From assembly GCA_001899635.1 (NCBI GenBank), contig MKVQ01000001.1, forward strand, positions 366,854 through 430,853: DNA of 64,000 nt. Reading direction: 5' to 3'. This stretch comes from Myxococcales bacterium 68-20 (lineage in GTDB: Bacteria > Myxococcota_A > Polyangia > Polyangiales > Polyangiaceae). Within the stretch, counting starts at the first letter, position 1. Every line of letters begins with the position of its first letter. Positions 36,875-45,545 of this stretch are shown here, one piece after another. Under the pieces are notes generated by a model. The model saw nothing but the letters and a program-made list of their open reading frames with translations. It was not told the DNA's origin and made no database searches. Both the position numbers and the translations under genes were made by a program.

Positions 36875-38364
36875 CGACCGACGTCGACGTCGCGATCTTC
36901 GGCACCGGCTTCTCGGGCCTGTGCATGGCGATCCAGCTCTTGAAGGAGGGCCGGCGTTCGTTCGTCGTGCTCGAGCAGGCCGACGACGTGGGCGGGACGT
37001 GGCGCGAGAACCACTACCCCGGCTGCGCGTGCGACGTTCCCTCGCACCTCTATTCGTTCTCGTTCGAGCCGAACCCGCGCTGGTCGCGCACGTACGCTCC
37101 GCAGCCCGAGATCCTCGCGTACTTGAAGCGATGCGCGGACAAGTACGGGGTCCGGCCGCACATCCGCTTCGGCTCCAAGGTCGAGGGCGCCGAGCTCGAC
37201 GAGGCGCGGGCGCTCTGGCGCGTTCGCCTCGCCGGCGGCGCGACGATCAATGCGCGCCATCTCGTCCTCGGCATCGGCGCGCTCAGCCGGCCGTCGACGC
37301 CGGATCTGCCGGGGCTCGAGCGGTTCGGCGGCAGGACCTTCCACTCGGCGACGTGGGATCATGGCTACGACCTCACGGGCAAGCACGTCGCCGTGATCGG
37401 CACGGGCGCGAGCGCGATCCAGTTCGTGCCGCGAATCGTGCCGAGCGTGAAGCAGATCCATCTCTTCCAGCGCACCGCGCCCTGGGTGCTTCCGAAGCTG
37501 GATCGCGAAATCGCCGACGGCGTGCAGGCGCTGTTCCGGCTCTTGCCACAGGCGCAGCGCATCTACCGCAGCGCTCTGTGGGGCCTCCTCGAGGCGAGCA
37601 GCGTGGGCTTCGTGGTGAAGCCGGAGCTGATGAAGGCGGTCGCCACGCTGGGCCGTCGCCACATCGAGCGGCAGATCCGCGACCCGGCGCTGCGCGACGC
37701 GGTCACGCCGCGCTTCACGCCGGGCTGCAAGCGCATCCTGCTCGCGAACGACTACTACTCGGCGCTCGATCGCGAGCATGTCGAGGTCGTCACCGATCGC
37801 ATCGCCGAGGTCGTGCCGGACGGGATCGTGTCCGCTGACGGTACGCTCCGGAAGGTCGACGCAATCATCTTCGGTACCGGCTTCCGCGTCACCGAGCGAC
37901 CGTGGCCGATGGACATTCGCGGACGCGGCGGCGTCGATCTCAACGAGGCGTGGAAGGACGGGGTCGAGGCCTACCGCGGGACGACCGTGGCCGGCTTCCC
38001 GAACGTCTACCATCTGATGGGACCGAACACCGGACTCGGGAACAACTCGATGGTCTTCATGATCGAAGCGCAGGTCGACTACGTCCTCCGCTGCATGCGC
38101 ACGATCGATCGGCGCAATGCACGGCTCGCCGATGTTCGCCCCGCCGCGCAGGCCTCCTACAACGCGGCTCTCCAGACCCGGCTGGCGCGCTCGGTGTGGG
38201 GGACCGGCTGTCAGAGCTGGTACCTCGACGAGAACGGAAAGAACTCGACCCTCTGGCCCGGGTTCACCTCCGAGTTCTGGCTGAAGACGCGGTCGATGCC
38301 ACCCTCCGAGCACGTCTTCGACCCGCCGCCCGCGTCCGCCTCCGCGCTCGACGCAGCGCAATGA
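36871..38364 (+). CDS. FAD-dependent Baeyer-Villiger-type monooxygenase
   Basis: A 497-aa flavoprotein that inserts oxygen next to a ketone, or oxidises a related carbonyl. The FAD Rossmann motif is GTGFSGL (residue 11) and the NADPH motif GTGASA (near 177). Between them FGGRTFHSATWD matches the class-specific FxGxxxHxxxW(P/D) fingerprint. GGTWRENHYPG and the late GPNTGLG motif are typical. It overlaps the hydrolase gene by four bases and is followed by a short-chain dehydrogenase; the unit suggests catabolism of a ketone, steroid or long-chain compound. Confidence 0.93.
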   Translation: MTTDVDVAIFGTGFSGLCMAIQLLKEGRRSFVVLEQADDVGGTWRENHYPGCACDVPSHLYSFSFEPNPRWSRTYAPQPEILAYLKRCADKYGVRPHIRFGSKVEGAELDEARALWRVRLAGGATINARHLVLGIGALSRPSTPDLPGLERFGGRTFHSATWDHGYDLTGKHVAVIGTGASAIQFVPRIVPSVKQIHLFQRTAPWVLPKLDREIADGVQALFRLLPQAQRIYRSALWGLLEASSVGFVVKPELMKAVATLGRRHIERQIRDPALRDAVTPRFTPGCKRILLANDYYSALDREHVEVVTDRIAEVVPDGIVSADGTLRKVDAIIFGTGFRVTERPWPMDIRGRGGVDLNEAWKDGVEAYRGTTVAGFPNVYHLMGPNTGLGNNSMVFMIEAQVDYVLRCMRTIDRRNARLADVRPAAQASYNAALQTRLARSVWGTGCQSWYLDENGKNSTLWPGFTSEFWLKTRSMPPSEHVFDPPPASASALDAAQ

Positions 38365-38433
38365 GGGGGGCATCATGACGAGCGGGCATGCGCGCCGCCG
38401 AGTCGCGACTCGGCACACTATGTTGGAGAGCTC

Positions 38434-39381
38434 ATGAGGTCGTTCGCAGGTAAGGTCGCTGCAATCACCGGTGCAGCTTCGGGAATGGGCCGTTCGCTCG
38501 CGCTCGCGCTCGCGCGTCGCAGCTGTGAGGTGGCCCTCTCCGACGTCGACGAGCGTGGGCTCGCCGAGACGGCGCGCCTCGTGCGGGCTGCATCGAAGGT
38601 ACGCGTCACGACGAAGCTGGTCGACGTCTCGGTCGAGAGCGCGGTGCGCGCCTGGGCAGAGGAGGTCGCGACCGAGCACGGGCGCTGCAACCTGATCTTC
38701 AACAACGCCGGCGTCTCTTACGCAGCGACCGTCGAAGGCGCGGAGCTCTCCGACTTCGAGCGCATCGTCGACATCGATTTCTGGGGCGTCGTCCACGGGA
38801 CGCGCGCGTTCCTCCCTTACCTCCGGTCATCGGGCGACGGCCACGTGATCAATACGTCCAGCCTCTTCGGACTGATCGCGTTCCCGGGCCAGTGCACGTA
38901 CAACGCCGCGAAGTTCGCGGTCCGCGGCTTCACCGAGGCGCTCCGCATCGAGCTCGAGATCACCGGAGCGCCCGTCTCCGCGACGTGTGTCCACCCTGGT
39001 GGCATCAAGACGAACATCGCGCAGGCGTCCAAGGTGCATCCCTCGATGGCCGCTCTCGGCGTCGACGATCTCGACGAGGCGAAGGGCCGCTTCGAGCGCG
39101 CGTTCCGCGTCACCGCCGATGACGCTGCCGAGCAGATCCTGCGCGGCGTCCAGAAGGATGCACGTCGAGTCCTGATCGGTACCGACGCGCGCGTCATCGA
39201 CCTGGTCCAGCGCATCCTGCCTGGGCGCTATCACGGGCTGCTCGCGCGCGCCTCACGACGGGTGCTGGCGGCGGGGCGGAAGTCCGGCACGACCTCTCCG
39301 TCGACGACGGCTTCGAGCGGCCGCGCGTCCGTACGGGAATCGGGAGCCGGGGCGTCCGAGCCTTCCCGGAGCACGGCGTAG
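38434..39381 (+). CDS. Short-chain dehydrogenase/reductase
   Basis: An NAD(P)-dependent oxidoreductase of 315 aa. Marks: TGAASGMGRSLA cofactor motif (residue 12), NNAG (near 90), INTSS catalytic serine (near 142), and YNAAK with the catalytic Tyr/Lys (near 156). The C-terminal 60 residues, Ser/Arg/Ala-rich, exceed the usual 250-280 length. It follows the monooxygenase by 69 bases and is probably the last gene of that operon, supplying or removing the alcohol/ketone partner. Confidence 0.9.
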   Translation: MRSFAGKVAAITGAASGMGRSLALALARRSCEVALSDVDERGLAETARLVRAASKVRVTTKLVDVSVESAVRAWAEEVATEHGRCNLIFNNAGVSYAATVEGAELSDFERIVDIDFWGVVHGTRAFLPYLRSSGDGHVINTSSLFGLIAFPGQCTYNAAKFAVRGFTEALRIELEITGAPVSATCVHPGGIKTNIAQASKVHPSMAALGVDDLDEAKGRFERAFRVTADDAAEQILRGVQKDARRVLIGTDARVIDLVQRILPGRYHGLLARASRRVLAAGRKSGTTSPSTTASSGRASVRESGAGASEPSRSTA

Positions 39382-39545
39382 CTCTCCGCGAGCGTCGTCC
39401 CTCGGGTGCACCTGCGTCACGCCGAGCGGAGGAGGTAGACTCGAGCAAGGTCGAGCTCGAGCGGATGCTCAGCGACCTGACGTAACGGAGCGCCTCGTCC
39501 GCCGCGGTAGTGCGCGCTCGGATGCTCGAATAAGATGAGGCCTCG

Positions 39546-40205
39546 ATGCGCCTCCACCTCGTGACGACCGCAGCGCTCCTTCTCCTCTCGATGGGCGTCT
39601 CTGCATGCGAGAAGAGCGCCGCTCCGCCGGGAGAGACCGCCCCGCAGAGGGGCTCGAGCGCCGTGGCCTCGAATCTGCCGGCCGTGACCGCCGCAACGCC
39701 GCCGGTCGCCTCGAGTGTCGCCGCGGCGTCCGCTTCGCCCGCGCCCGAGGCGCCCGTCGTGGTCGCCGATGCGGGCAAGGCGACGGACGGCGGCTCGCTG
39801 GCGGCACCATCCCGGGGAAACACGCCGGCCAGCAAGCACGTCACCGGGACCAACTTCACGCTCGATCTCGCGTCTCCAGGCTGCAAGGCCGGGGCCGAGT
39901 GCGCGATGACGATCAAGCTCGTGGCCGCAGGCGACTACCACGTGAACGCGGAGTACCCGTACAAGTTCGTCGCGAGCGCGGCTCCCGGCATCGAGTTCCT
40001 CGGCAAGGGCGAGGCGACGACCTTCACGCGCGCCGCCGGCGACTTCGTCGAGCACGGCGAGCGGTCGGGGACGATGACGATCCGCTTCAAGCCCACGTCG
40101 CCGGGCGAGGCGCGCGTCGCCGGGACCTACAAGTTCAGCGTGTGCTCGGCGGATCAGTGCCAGATCGAGCAGGAGAAGCTCGACCTCGCTGTCCCCGTCA
40201 TGTGA
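39546..40205 (+). CDS. Hypothetical lipoprotein
   Basis: A 219-aa exported protein. The signal peptide ends MGVSAC (Cys 21). A Pro/Ala/Ser-rich linker (about 25-95) leads to a compact domain (100-219) with NFTLDLASPGCKAGAECAMTI, a YHVNAEYPYKF motif and KFSVCSADQCQIEQEKLDL at the end. The domain pattern, with two Cys pairs and a C-terminal strand ending in the Cys-x4-Cys region, resembles proteins found near thiol-redox modules, but I cannot assign a function. ATG 39546 follows an AGATGAGG sequence. Confidence 0.75.
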   Translation: MRLHLVTTAALLLLSMGVSACEKSAAPPGETAPQRGSSAVASNLPAVTAATPPVASSVAAASASPAPEAPVVVADAGKATDGGSLAAPSRGNTPASKHVTGTNFTLDLASPGCKAGAECAMTIKLVAAGDYHVNAEYPYKFVASAAPGIEFLGKGEATTFTRAAGDFVEHGERSGTMTIRFKPTSPGEARVAGTYKFSVCSADQCQIEQEKLDLAVPVM

Positions 40206-40251
40206 ATGCGTCGGACGTGTCCGGCCACCGGCCGTTCACGAACACGCCGCC

Positions 40252-41058
40252 TCAGTCACGCGTGACTGCGAGCGCCTTCTTCTCGTCGGGCTGGTCGAGG
40301 GTGCCGTTCTCGGTCGCCACTGCCAGCGCAGCCCTCTTGCCGATGTCGTCCTCCCGCGGGAGCACTCCGGTGATCGCGGTGATCGTGCGCTCGAGCGTCT
40401 CGAAGAAGCGGATCGCGCGGAGCGGGCCGTTCATCCAGCCGACCGTGATGCAGTAGTTGCGGTTGTACGGAGCCGAGTGATGAGCGGCGTGGTGCTCCGG
40501 CGCGAGGATGATGCGTGTTCGCTGGAGGAGAGCGACGAGCCGTGACGGCTGGTCCTGATGCGCCCACTTGTGGATCTGGCTCGTGAACGCGGTGAAGAGC
40601 GTCGCCCAGACGAGCGACATGCAGATGAACACGTCGGAGAGCGTCACCGTCTCCGCCGAGCGGAGGACCAAGAGGCCGCTCACGCTGTAGATCGTCGTGA
40701 GCGAGATGTTGTGACCGTTCGTCTCGATGAAGTCGTGCGTCGTGATCGCCTTCTGATCGACGTGGTGGTGACGGAAGGTCCGGATCGCAAGACGACCGAA
40801 CACGGGCGTGTCGAGGCTCCCCCACGTGTCGAACAGCCAGTGCACGAAGCCGGAGATGAAGTCGCTCAGGAGGATGCCGACCAGCGCCGCGAGCGGCATC
40901 CACCAGCCCGAGAGGGGCGGGGATTGCACGATGCGCGCGATGAGCCAGCTGCTCGACGCGATGGCGACGATGATCCCGCAGATCTCGTACGTGCGGTGCT
41001 GAGCGGTGTACCCAGCCGCAAGCTCCGAGGCATCATGCTGCTTCGTCGATTCTCCCAT
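40252..41058 (-). CDS. carF: CarF/TMEM189-type plasmanylethanolamine desaturase
   Basis: Membrane di-iron enzyme that introduces the vinyl-ether bond of plasmalogens; in Myxococcus xanthus CarF is needed for the response to singlet oxygen. The 268-aa product has the family's histidine pattern: FISGFVHWLFDTWG (near 70), RHHHVDQKAITTHDFIETNGHN in two parts (near 95-115), IHKWAHQ (near 160) and PEHHAAHHSAPYNRNYCI (near 185). Hydrophobic segments flank these. ATG 41058 is preferred over a longer frame that is Arg-rich. No carotenoid or ether-lipid gene is adjacent. Confidence 0.9.
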   Translation of the reverse strand: MGESTKQHDASELAAGYTAQHRTYEICGIIVAIASSSWLIARIVQSPPLSGWWMPLAALVGILLSDFISGFVHWLFDTWGSLDTPVFGRLAIRTFRHHHVDQKAITTHDFIETNGHNISLTTIYSVSGLLVLRSAETVTLSDVFICMSLVWATLFTAFTSQIHKWAHQDQPSRLVALLQRTRIILAPEHHAAHHSAPYNRNYCITVGWMNGPLRAIRFFETLERTITAITGVLPREDDIGKRAALAVATENGTLDQPDEKKALAVTRD

Positions 41059-41377
41059 CCGTCTCTCGTCCTTCGTTGCTCGCGCGAGGCGGAGCAGCGC
41101 GGCGCCAGGCCCCGCCCCCTCCAGAATCCCGGGTCCGGCAACTTTGATCAAGCGGGAATGTCGCAAGCGCGGCCCTGCACTCGTTCGCGGACGCGCCTCG
41201 ACGAGGCCGTCCGCGTGCAAGTTGGTGCTCGCGGCCCGACACCGCGGAACTGGGGCGTCGGGCCACGTCGATGGTGTTGCGTTCTACGGCACTCCGAGAG
41301 CCTGGGACACTACGCGCCGAGGCCGCGCGCGGATCGACATGCGGAGAGCGACGTAGTGGTCTTAGGATGCGCCCCTC
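41059..41377. other. Divergent intergenic region between carF and DUF885 gene
   Basis: 319 bases holding the upstream regions of both genes. A candidate carF promoter is at 41122-41150. No small gene, repeat or RNA was recognised. Confidence 0.5.
41122..41150 (-). promoter_or_regulatory. Candidate sigma70-type promoter of carF
   Basis: On the minus strand TTGATC (41145-41150), a 17-base spacer, then GATTCT (41122-41127). Transcription would start about 55 bases before the carF ATG. It is a reasonable but unproved match. Confidence 0.3.
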
Positions 41378-43222
41378 GTGCCCAGGCCTCGTAGCGCTGC
41401 TCGCCACGTCCGGACTCTGCTGTTCTCCTCTTCGTCCGCGCTCGTCGCGCTCGTCGCGCTCGCCGCGCTCGCCGCGCTCGCCGCGCTCGCCGTCTCGGGC
41501 ACGGCATGCGGCCCGGGCCCGGGCGCCGCGCGAGCACGGCCGACCGTAGCGGCCACGAAGGAGGAGCCGGCGAAGGAGCGCGACGCGTACCCCGACGACG
41601 CGGCGATCGCGAGGGCCGGTCAGGAGTATCTCGACCTCTTGGTCGAGATCCATCCGGAGGACGCGACCGCGCTCGGGCTCCACCGGAACGACGCGGAGCT
41701 CGACGATCGATCCATGGCCGGTCACGACGCCGGGACCGAGCGGAAGGAGGCGCTCCTTCGCTCCCTCGAGAAGCGCTTCGAGAACCCGCGCGCGAGCCCA
41801 TCGGCGCACACCGATCTCGCGATGCTCCTCGGGGCCCTCCGGTCCGACATCCGGAAGAGGCGGGGCCAGAAGCCGCTCCAGCGCAAGCCCGACGTCTACG
41901 TCGAGCCGCTCAATGCGATCTTCCAGATGACGGCTCGCGACTACGCGCCGGCGGCCGAGCGCGCTCGGGACGTCGTCGCTCGCCTCGAGAAGATCCCGAA
42001 GGTCGTCGTTCAGGCGAAAGAGAACGTCCTCGACCCGCCACGCGTGTGGACCGAGATCGCGATTGACCGCGCAGCCTCCGCGAAGTCGTTCCTCGCGCAG
42101 CAGCGGCCGTTCCTGGTGGGCGCGCTGCCCGACGAGACCGCCAGGATCGACGCTGCGCTCGCGGGCGCGACGGCGGCCTACGAGGACTACAAGCGGTTCC
42201 TCCAGAAGACGGTGCTCCCGCGCTCGAACGGCGGGTTCGCCGCCGGGCGTGGGCTCTTCGAGTACTTGCTGAAGCACGAGTACTTCCTCGACGAGGGCGC
42301 CGACGAGCTCCTCGCGATGGGCAAGAAGGTCTTCGCCGAGACGAACGCGCAGATGCTCGAGGTCGCGAAGCGCATCGACCCGAAGGCGAAGGGCTGGGCC
42401 GAGGTGACCGTCAAGGTCAAGGCGAAGCATCCCACTGCCGACGAGCTCCTCGATGCGTACCGCAAGGAGGTCGCGCGGGCACGAGCCTTCCTCGTCGAGA
42501 AGCAGGTCGTCCCGTTCCCGCCCGGCGACGATCTCGAGGTCGTCGAGACGCCCGCCTTCATGCGCAGCACCATCACCGCGGCCTACGATCAGCCGCCTCC
42601 ATTCGACGCCCGGACCTCGAAGGGCTTCTTCTTCGTCACGCCCGTCGACAAGACGCTCCCGAAGCGGAAGCAGGAGGAGATGCTGCGCGAGAACGACTGG
42701 GCCGACATCGTCGACACGTCGGTCCACGAGGCCTATCCGGGGCACCACCTCCAGCTCTCGTTCGCGCGCCGGAGCCCGTCGATGATCCGCCGCGCCCTCG
42801 ATCGGGCGATCTTCTCGGAGGGCTGGGCCCTGTACTCCGAGGAGCTCATGGCGGAGCTCGGCTACTACGACGACGCGCAGCGGCTGATCCAGCTCGAGTG
42901 GGCGCTCGTCCGCGCGGCCCGCATCATCCTCGACGTCGGCCTCCACGTCGGCGAGATGACGTTCGAGCAGGCCGTCAAGATGCTCACCGACGAGGTGCAC
43001 CTCGAGCGCTCGCTCGCCGTCTCCGAGGTGAAGCGGTACACGGAGAGCCCGACGCAGCCGAGCGCGTACATGGTCGGCCGCCAGAAGATCCTCGAGCTCC
43101 GCGAGAGAGCGCGTGTGCGGGACGGGGCGCGCTTCTCACTCGAGGCGTTCCACTCGGATCTGCTCTCGCGCGGCACCGTCCCGCCGAGTCTCCTCGCCCG
43201 GGAGATGTTCGGGGGTGACTGA
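41378..43222 (+). CDS. DUF885-family putative metallopeptidase, lipoprotein
   Basis: A 614-aa exported protein. The signal peptide is built from Ala-Leu-Val/Ala repeats and ends SGTAC (Cys 44). The DUF885 domain fills the rest; HEAYPGHHLQ (near 450) and EGWALYSEEL (near 481) give the HExxxxH and second-glutamate pattern of a zinc peptidase. Homologues are extracytoplasmic and likely degrade peptides. The start is GTG 41378. The signal peptide is encoded by a 9-bp tandem repeat. Confidence 0.88.
   Translation: MPRPRSAARHVRTLLFSSSSALVALVALAALAALAALAVSGTACGPGPGAARARPTVAATKEEPAKERDAYPDDAAIARAGQEYLDLLVEIHPEDATALGLHRNDAELDDRSMAGHDAGTERKEALLRSLEKRFENPRASPSAHTDLAMLLGALRSDIRKRRGQKPLQRKPDVYVEPLNAIFQMTARDYAPAAERARDVVARLEKIPKVVVQAKENVLDPPRVWTEIAIDRAASAKSFLAQQRPFLVGALPDETARIDAALAGATAAYEDYKRFLQKTVLPRSNGGFAAGRGLFEYLLKHEYFLDEGADELLAMGKKVFAETNAQMLEVAKRIDPKAKGWAEVTVKVKAKHPTADELLDAYRKEVARARAFLVEKQVVPFPPGDDLEVVETPAFMRSTITAAYDQPPPFDARTSKGFFFVTPVDKTLPKRKQEEMLRENDWADIVDTSVHEAYPGHHLQLSFARRSPSMIRRALDRAIFSEGWALYSEELMAELGYYDDAQRLIQLEWALVRAARIILDVGLHVGEMTFEQAVKMLTDEVHLERSLAVSEVKRYTESPTQPSAYMVGRQKILELRERARVRDGARFSLEAFHSDLLSRGTVPPSLLAREMFGGD
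41438..41491 (+). repeat. Six 9-bp tandem units in signal peptide
   Basis: Units GCGCTCGTC (twice) then GCGCTCGCC (four times) encode Ala-Leu-Val/Ala six times and form most of the hydrophobic core of the DUF885 signal peptide. Unit-number change would lengthen or shorten the core in frame. Confidence 0.85.
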
Positions 43223-43234
43223 GGAGTGATCGCG

Positions 43235-43615
43235 TCAGGTCTGCACGGGGTGCTCGGGGATGACGAGCGGCGGCTTCCCGCCCTTCGTCCGGAGGCCCTG
43301 CATCACCTCCACGACCTTCGGGCGCATGAGGAGCCACCGGAAGACCCGCTGTCGGATGGGCAGGTCGATGATCGACAACCCGAGCAGGATCGTGAGGACG
43401 CCCTGCCCGGGGAGGACGAGCATCGCGATGCCCGCGGCGACGAGGATGAAGCCGAGGACGTTCCGCGCGATCATCTTCGGCAACGAGTGCTTCGGCGGCG
43501 CCCGCACGAAGTGGTCCGCCGGGAGACGCCGAACGAGCCACGGGATGGCCGCGAGCGTCCCGACGAACATCGCGATGCTCGCGATCGCGACGATGAGCTC
43601 CAGCGTTCGCGCCAT
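43235..43615 (-). CDS. PGPGW-type small membrane protein
   Basis: A 126-aa protein with three hydrophobic segments: residues 5-28, 52-70 and 70-86. The loop VLPGQGVLTILLGLSII resembles the PGPGW motif of a family of predicted membrane proteins of unknown role. The C-terminus is a charged cytosolic tail. ATG 43615. It is convergent with the DUF885 gene (12-base gap) and divergent from the phosphofructokinase gene (89 bases). Confidence 0.7.
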   Translation of the reverse strand: MARTLELIVAIASIAMFVGTLAAIPWLVRRLPADHFVRAPPKHSLPKMIARNVLGFILVAAGIAMLVLPGQGVLTILLGLSIIDLPIRQRVFRWLLMRPKVVEVMQGLRTKGGKPPLVIPEHPVQT

Positions 43616-43704
43616 TCAGCTTATGGTGGACCAGGTGCAATCGACGCGCCACGCGTGGTGTGGATCGTGCGTCGGTCCATGCCGATGATACGAAAAGGCT
43701 CAGT

Positions 43705-45033
43705 ATGAAGAACGACCTCTCTTGTTACGGCGTCGCCTCGCTCGGCGAGTGCACCTTCGCCTCACCGCTCGGGCTCTCCACGACGAAGGGCGAGCAGCTC
43801 GCGACCTACGTGCCGGACGGCGCGCGCGTCCTCGACAAGGTCGAGCTCGCGCCGGGCGCGTCCGTCGATGCCGCGCAGGCGCTGGAGAAGGCCGGACCGC
43901 GCGAGCGCATCTACTTCGACCCGAAGCGGGTGAACGCCGGGATCGTGACCTCGGGCGGCATCTGCCCCGGGATCAACAACGTCATCCGCGCGATGGTCTT
44001 CGAGCTCGTGCACAAGTACGGCGTCGCCTCCGTGACGGGGTTCCGCTTCGGGTTCGCCGGGCTCGATCCGGCGTCGGGCGTTCCGGCGCCGATGTCGCTC
44101 GGCCCCGACGAGGTCAGTCACGTGCACCGGTTCGGCGGGACGATGCTCGGCACGTCGCGCGGGGCGCGTGACCCGAAGGTCATGGTCGACACGCTCGTCG
44201 CACGGGGCATCGATGTCCTCTTCGCGATCGGGGGCGACGGCACGATGCGCGGTGCTCATGCGCTCGCGGAGGAGATCGAACGCCGGGGGAAGAAGATCAG
44301 CGTGATCGGCGTGCCGAAGACGATCGACAACGACATCGCGTTCGTCGACAAGACGTTCGGCTTCGAGAGCGCGGTCGCGATGGCGCGCGTCGCGATCGAC
44401 GCCGCTCACACGGAGGCGGTCTCCGCGCTCAACGGGATCGGTCTCGTGAAGCTGATGGGGCGCGAGGCGGGCTTCATCGCCGCCCATGCCTCGATGGCGA
44501 GCCACGACGTCAACATCTGCCTCGTGCCGGAGGTCCGCTTCCGCCTCGATGGTCCGACCGGCCTTCTCTGCCATCTCGAGAAGCGCCTCGCCGAGCGACG
44601 TCACGCCGTCATCGTCGTCGCCGAAGGATGCGGCGCGCAGCTCTTCGGGGAAGGGGCGGATGCTCCGCGAGACGCATCGGGCAACCTACGCTTCCAGGCG
44701 TCGGAGCTCGATATCGGCAAGCATCTCCAGAGGTCGATCGTTCGTCACTTCGAGGAGAAGAACATCCCGATCTCGCTCAAGTACATCGACCCGAGCTACA
44801 TGCTCCGCGGCGTCCCGGCCGGCGCGATCGATGCGGTGTTCTGCGCCGAGCTCGCGCGCTACGCGGTCCACGCCGCGATGGCAGGGAAGACCGACATGAT
44901 GATCGGCCGGCTGCATCGCGCCTTCACGCACGTGCCGCTGCCGCTGGTCCTCTCGGAGGGCAAGCGCATCGACCCCGACGGTGAGCTCTGGCTTGCCGTC
45001 ACCGAATCGACGGGGCAGCCCCGCTTCATCTGA
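43705..45033 (+). CDS. 6-phosphofructokinase, TP0108/plant-like ATP-PFK group
   Basis: Phosphorylates fructose 6-phosphate in glycolysis. The 442-aa product has SGGICPGINNVIRAM (near 90), GGDGTMRGAH (near 174), PKTIDNDIAFVD (near 205), MGREAGFIAAHAS (near 252). The GGDGT glycine is the ATP-dependent form (PPi enzymes have Asp there), while PKTIDND has the lysine that PPi enzymes carry (bacterial ATP-PFK has PGTIDND). This mixed pair is known in trypanosomatid and plant-type ATP-PFKs, so ATP is the likely donor. ATG 43705. A CBS-domain gene follows in 34 bases. Confidence 0.88.
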   Translation: MKNDLSCYGVASLGECTFASPLGLSTTKGEQLATYVPDGARVLDKVELAPGASVDAAQALEKAGPRERIYFDPKRVNAGIVTSGGICPGINNVIRAMVFELVHKYGVASVTGFRFGFAGLDPASGVPAPMSLGPDEVSHVHRFGGTMLGTSRGARDPKVMVDTLVARGIDVLFAIGGDGTMRGAHALAEEIERRGKKISVIGVPKTIDNDIAFVDKTFGFESAVAMARVAIDAAHTEAVSALNGIGLVKLMGREAGFIAAHASMASHDVNICLVPEVRFRLDGPTGLLCHLEKRLAERRHAVIVVAEGCGAQLFGEGADAPRDASGNLRFQASELDIGKHLQRSIVRHFEEKNIPISLKYIDPSYMLRGVPAGAIDAVFCAELARYAVHAAMAGKTDMMIGRLHRAFTHVPLPLVLSEGKRIDPDGELWLAVTESTGQPRFI

Positions 45034-45035
45034 GC

Positions 45036-45051
45036 CATTCATCCATTCATC
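45036..45051. repeat. Two 8-bp tandem units after phosphofructokinase stop
   Basis: CATTCATC repeated twice, starting three bases after the TGA stop at 45031-45033, in the 34-base gap before the CBS gene. Confidence 0.6.
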
Positions 45052-45067
45052 AGCCTGCGAGGACACC

Positions 45068-45457
45068 ATGTCGAAGACCGTCGCCGACATCATGAACCAC
45101 AAGCTCCTCTACATTCGCGATGGCGATCGCGTGGCGCTCGCACGGCGGCACATCATCGACTTCGGGATCACGGCCGTACCTGTCCTCGACGAGACACATC
45201 GCCCCGTCGGCGTCGTCTCGCTCCGCGATCTCGCGGGCAACGAGGGCGATCGGTTCGAGCCGTCGGGCAAGGTCGAGACCGTCAAAGCGAGCGCGACGAT
45301 CGAGGAGGGAGCGCGGCAGCTCGCCGAGAGCGACTACCACCACCTCGTCGTCGTCGACGACAAGGGCGTGGCCGTCGGCATGGTGAGCTCGCTCGACTTC
45401 GTCCGGGCCCTGGTCGGGCTCCCCCCGCGCCACCCGGACAAGTTCGAGGCGTTCTGA
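45068..45457 (+). CDS. Two-CBS-domain protein
   Basis: A 129-aa soluble protein consisting of one CBS pair (about residues 5-60 and 70-120): VADIMNHKLLYI, ITAVPVLDETHRPVGVVSLRDL and HHLVVVDDKGVAVGMVSSLDF. CBS pairs bind adenine nucleotides and report energy state. It lies 34 bases after phosphofructokinase and may be cotranscribed; a role in sensing ATP/AMP near glycolysis is only an inference. ATG 45068. Confidence 0.9.
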   Translation: MSKTVADIMNHKLLYIRDGDRVALARRHIIDFGITAVPVLDETHRPVGVVSLRDLAGNEGDRFEPSGKVETVKASATIEEGARQLAESDYHHLVVVDDKGVAVGMVSSLDFVRALVGLPPRHPDKFEAF

Positions 45458-45498
45458 CCTGCGGATGACCTGCTGATGACCTGCGGATGACCTGCCGA
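45455..45498. repeat. Four 11-bp tandem units at CBS gene stop
   Basis: TGACCTGCGGA, TGACCTGCTGA, TGACCTGCGGA, TGACCTGCCGA. The first three bases are the stop codon of the CBS gene. The units fill the start of the 88-base gap before proS. Each unit places a TGA, giving stops in more than one frame. Confidence 0.85.
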
Positions 45499-45545
45499 AC
45501 TGATCGAGGTCTGCCGGCGGGCGTGGTAAGTCCTAGCCCCTCGAC

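Noticed and set aside
41033..43000. 655-codon frame antisense to the DUF885 gene
   Set aside because: Shadow frame with repetitive Arg/Leu/Glu composition.
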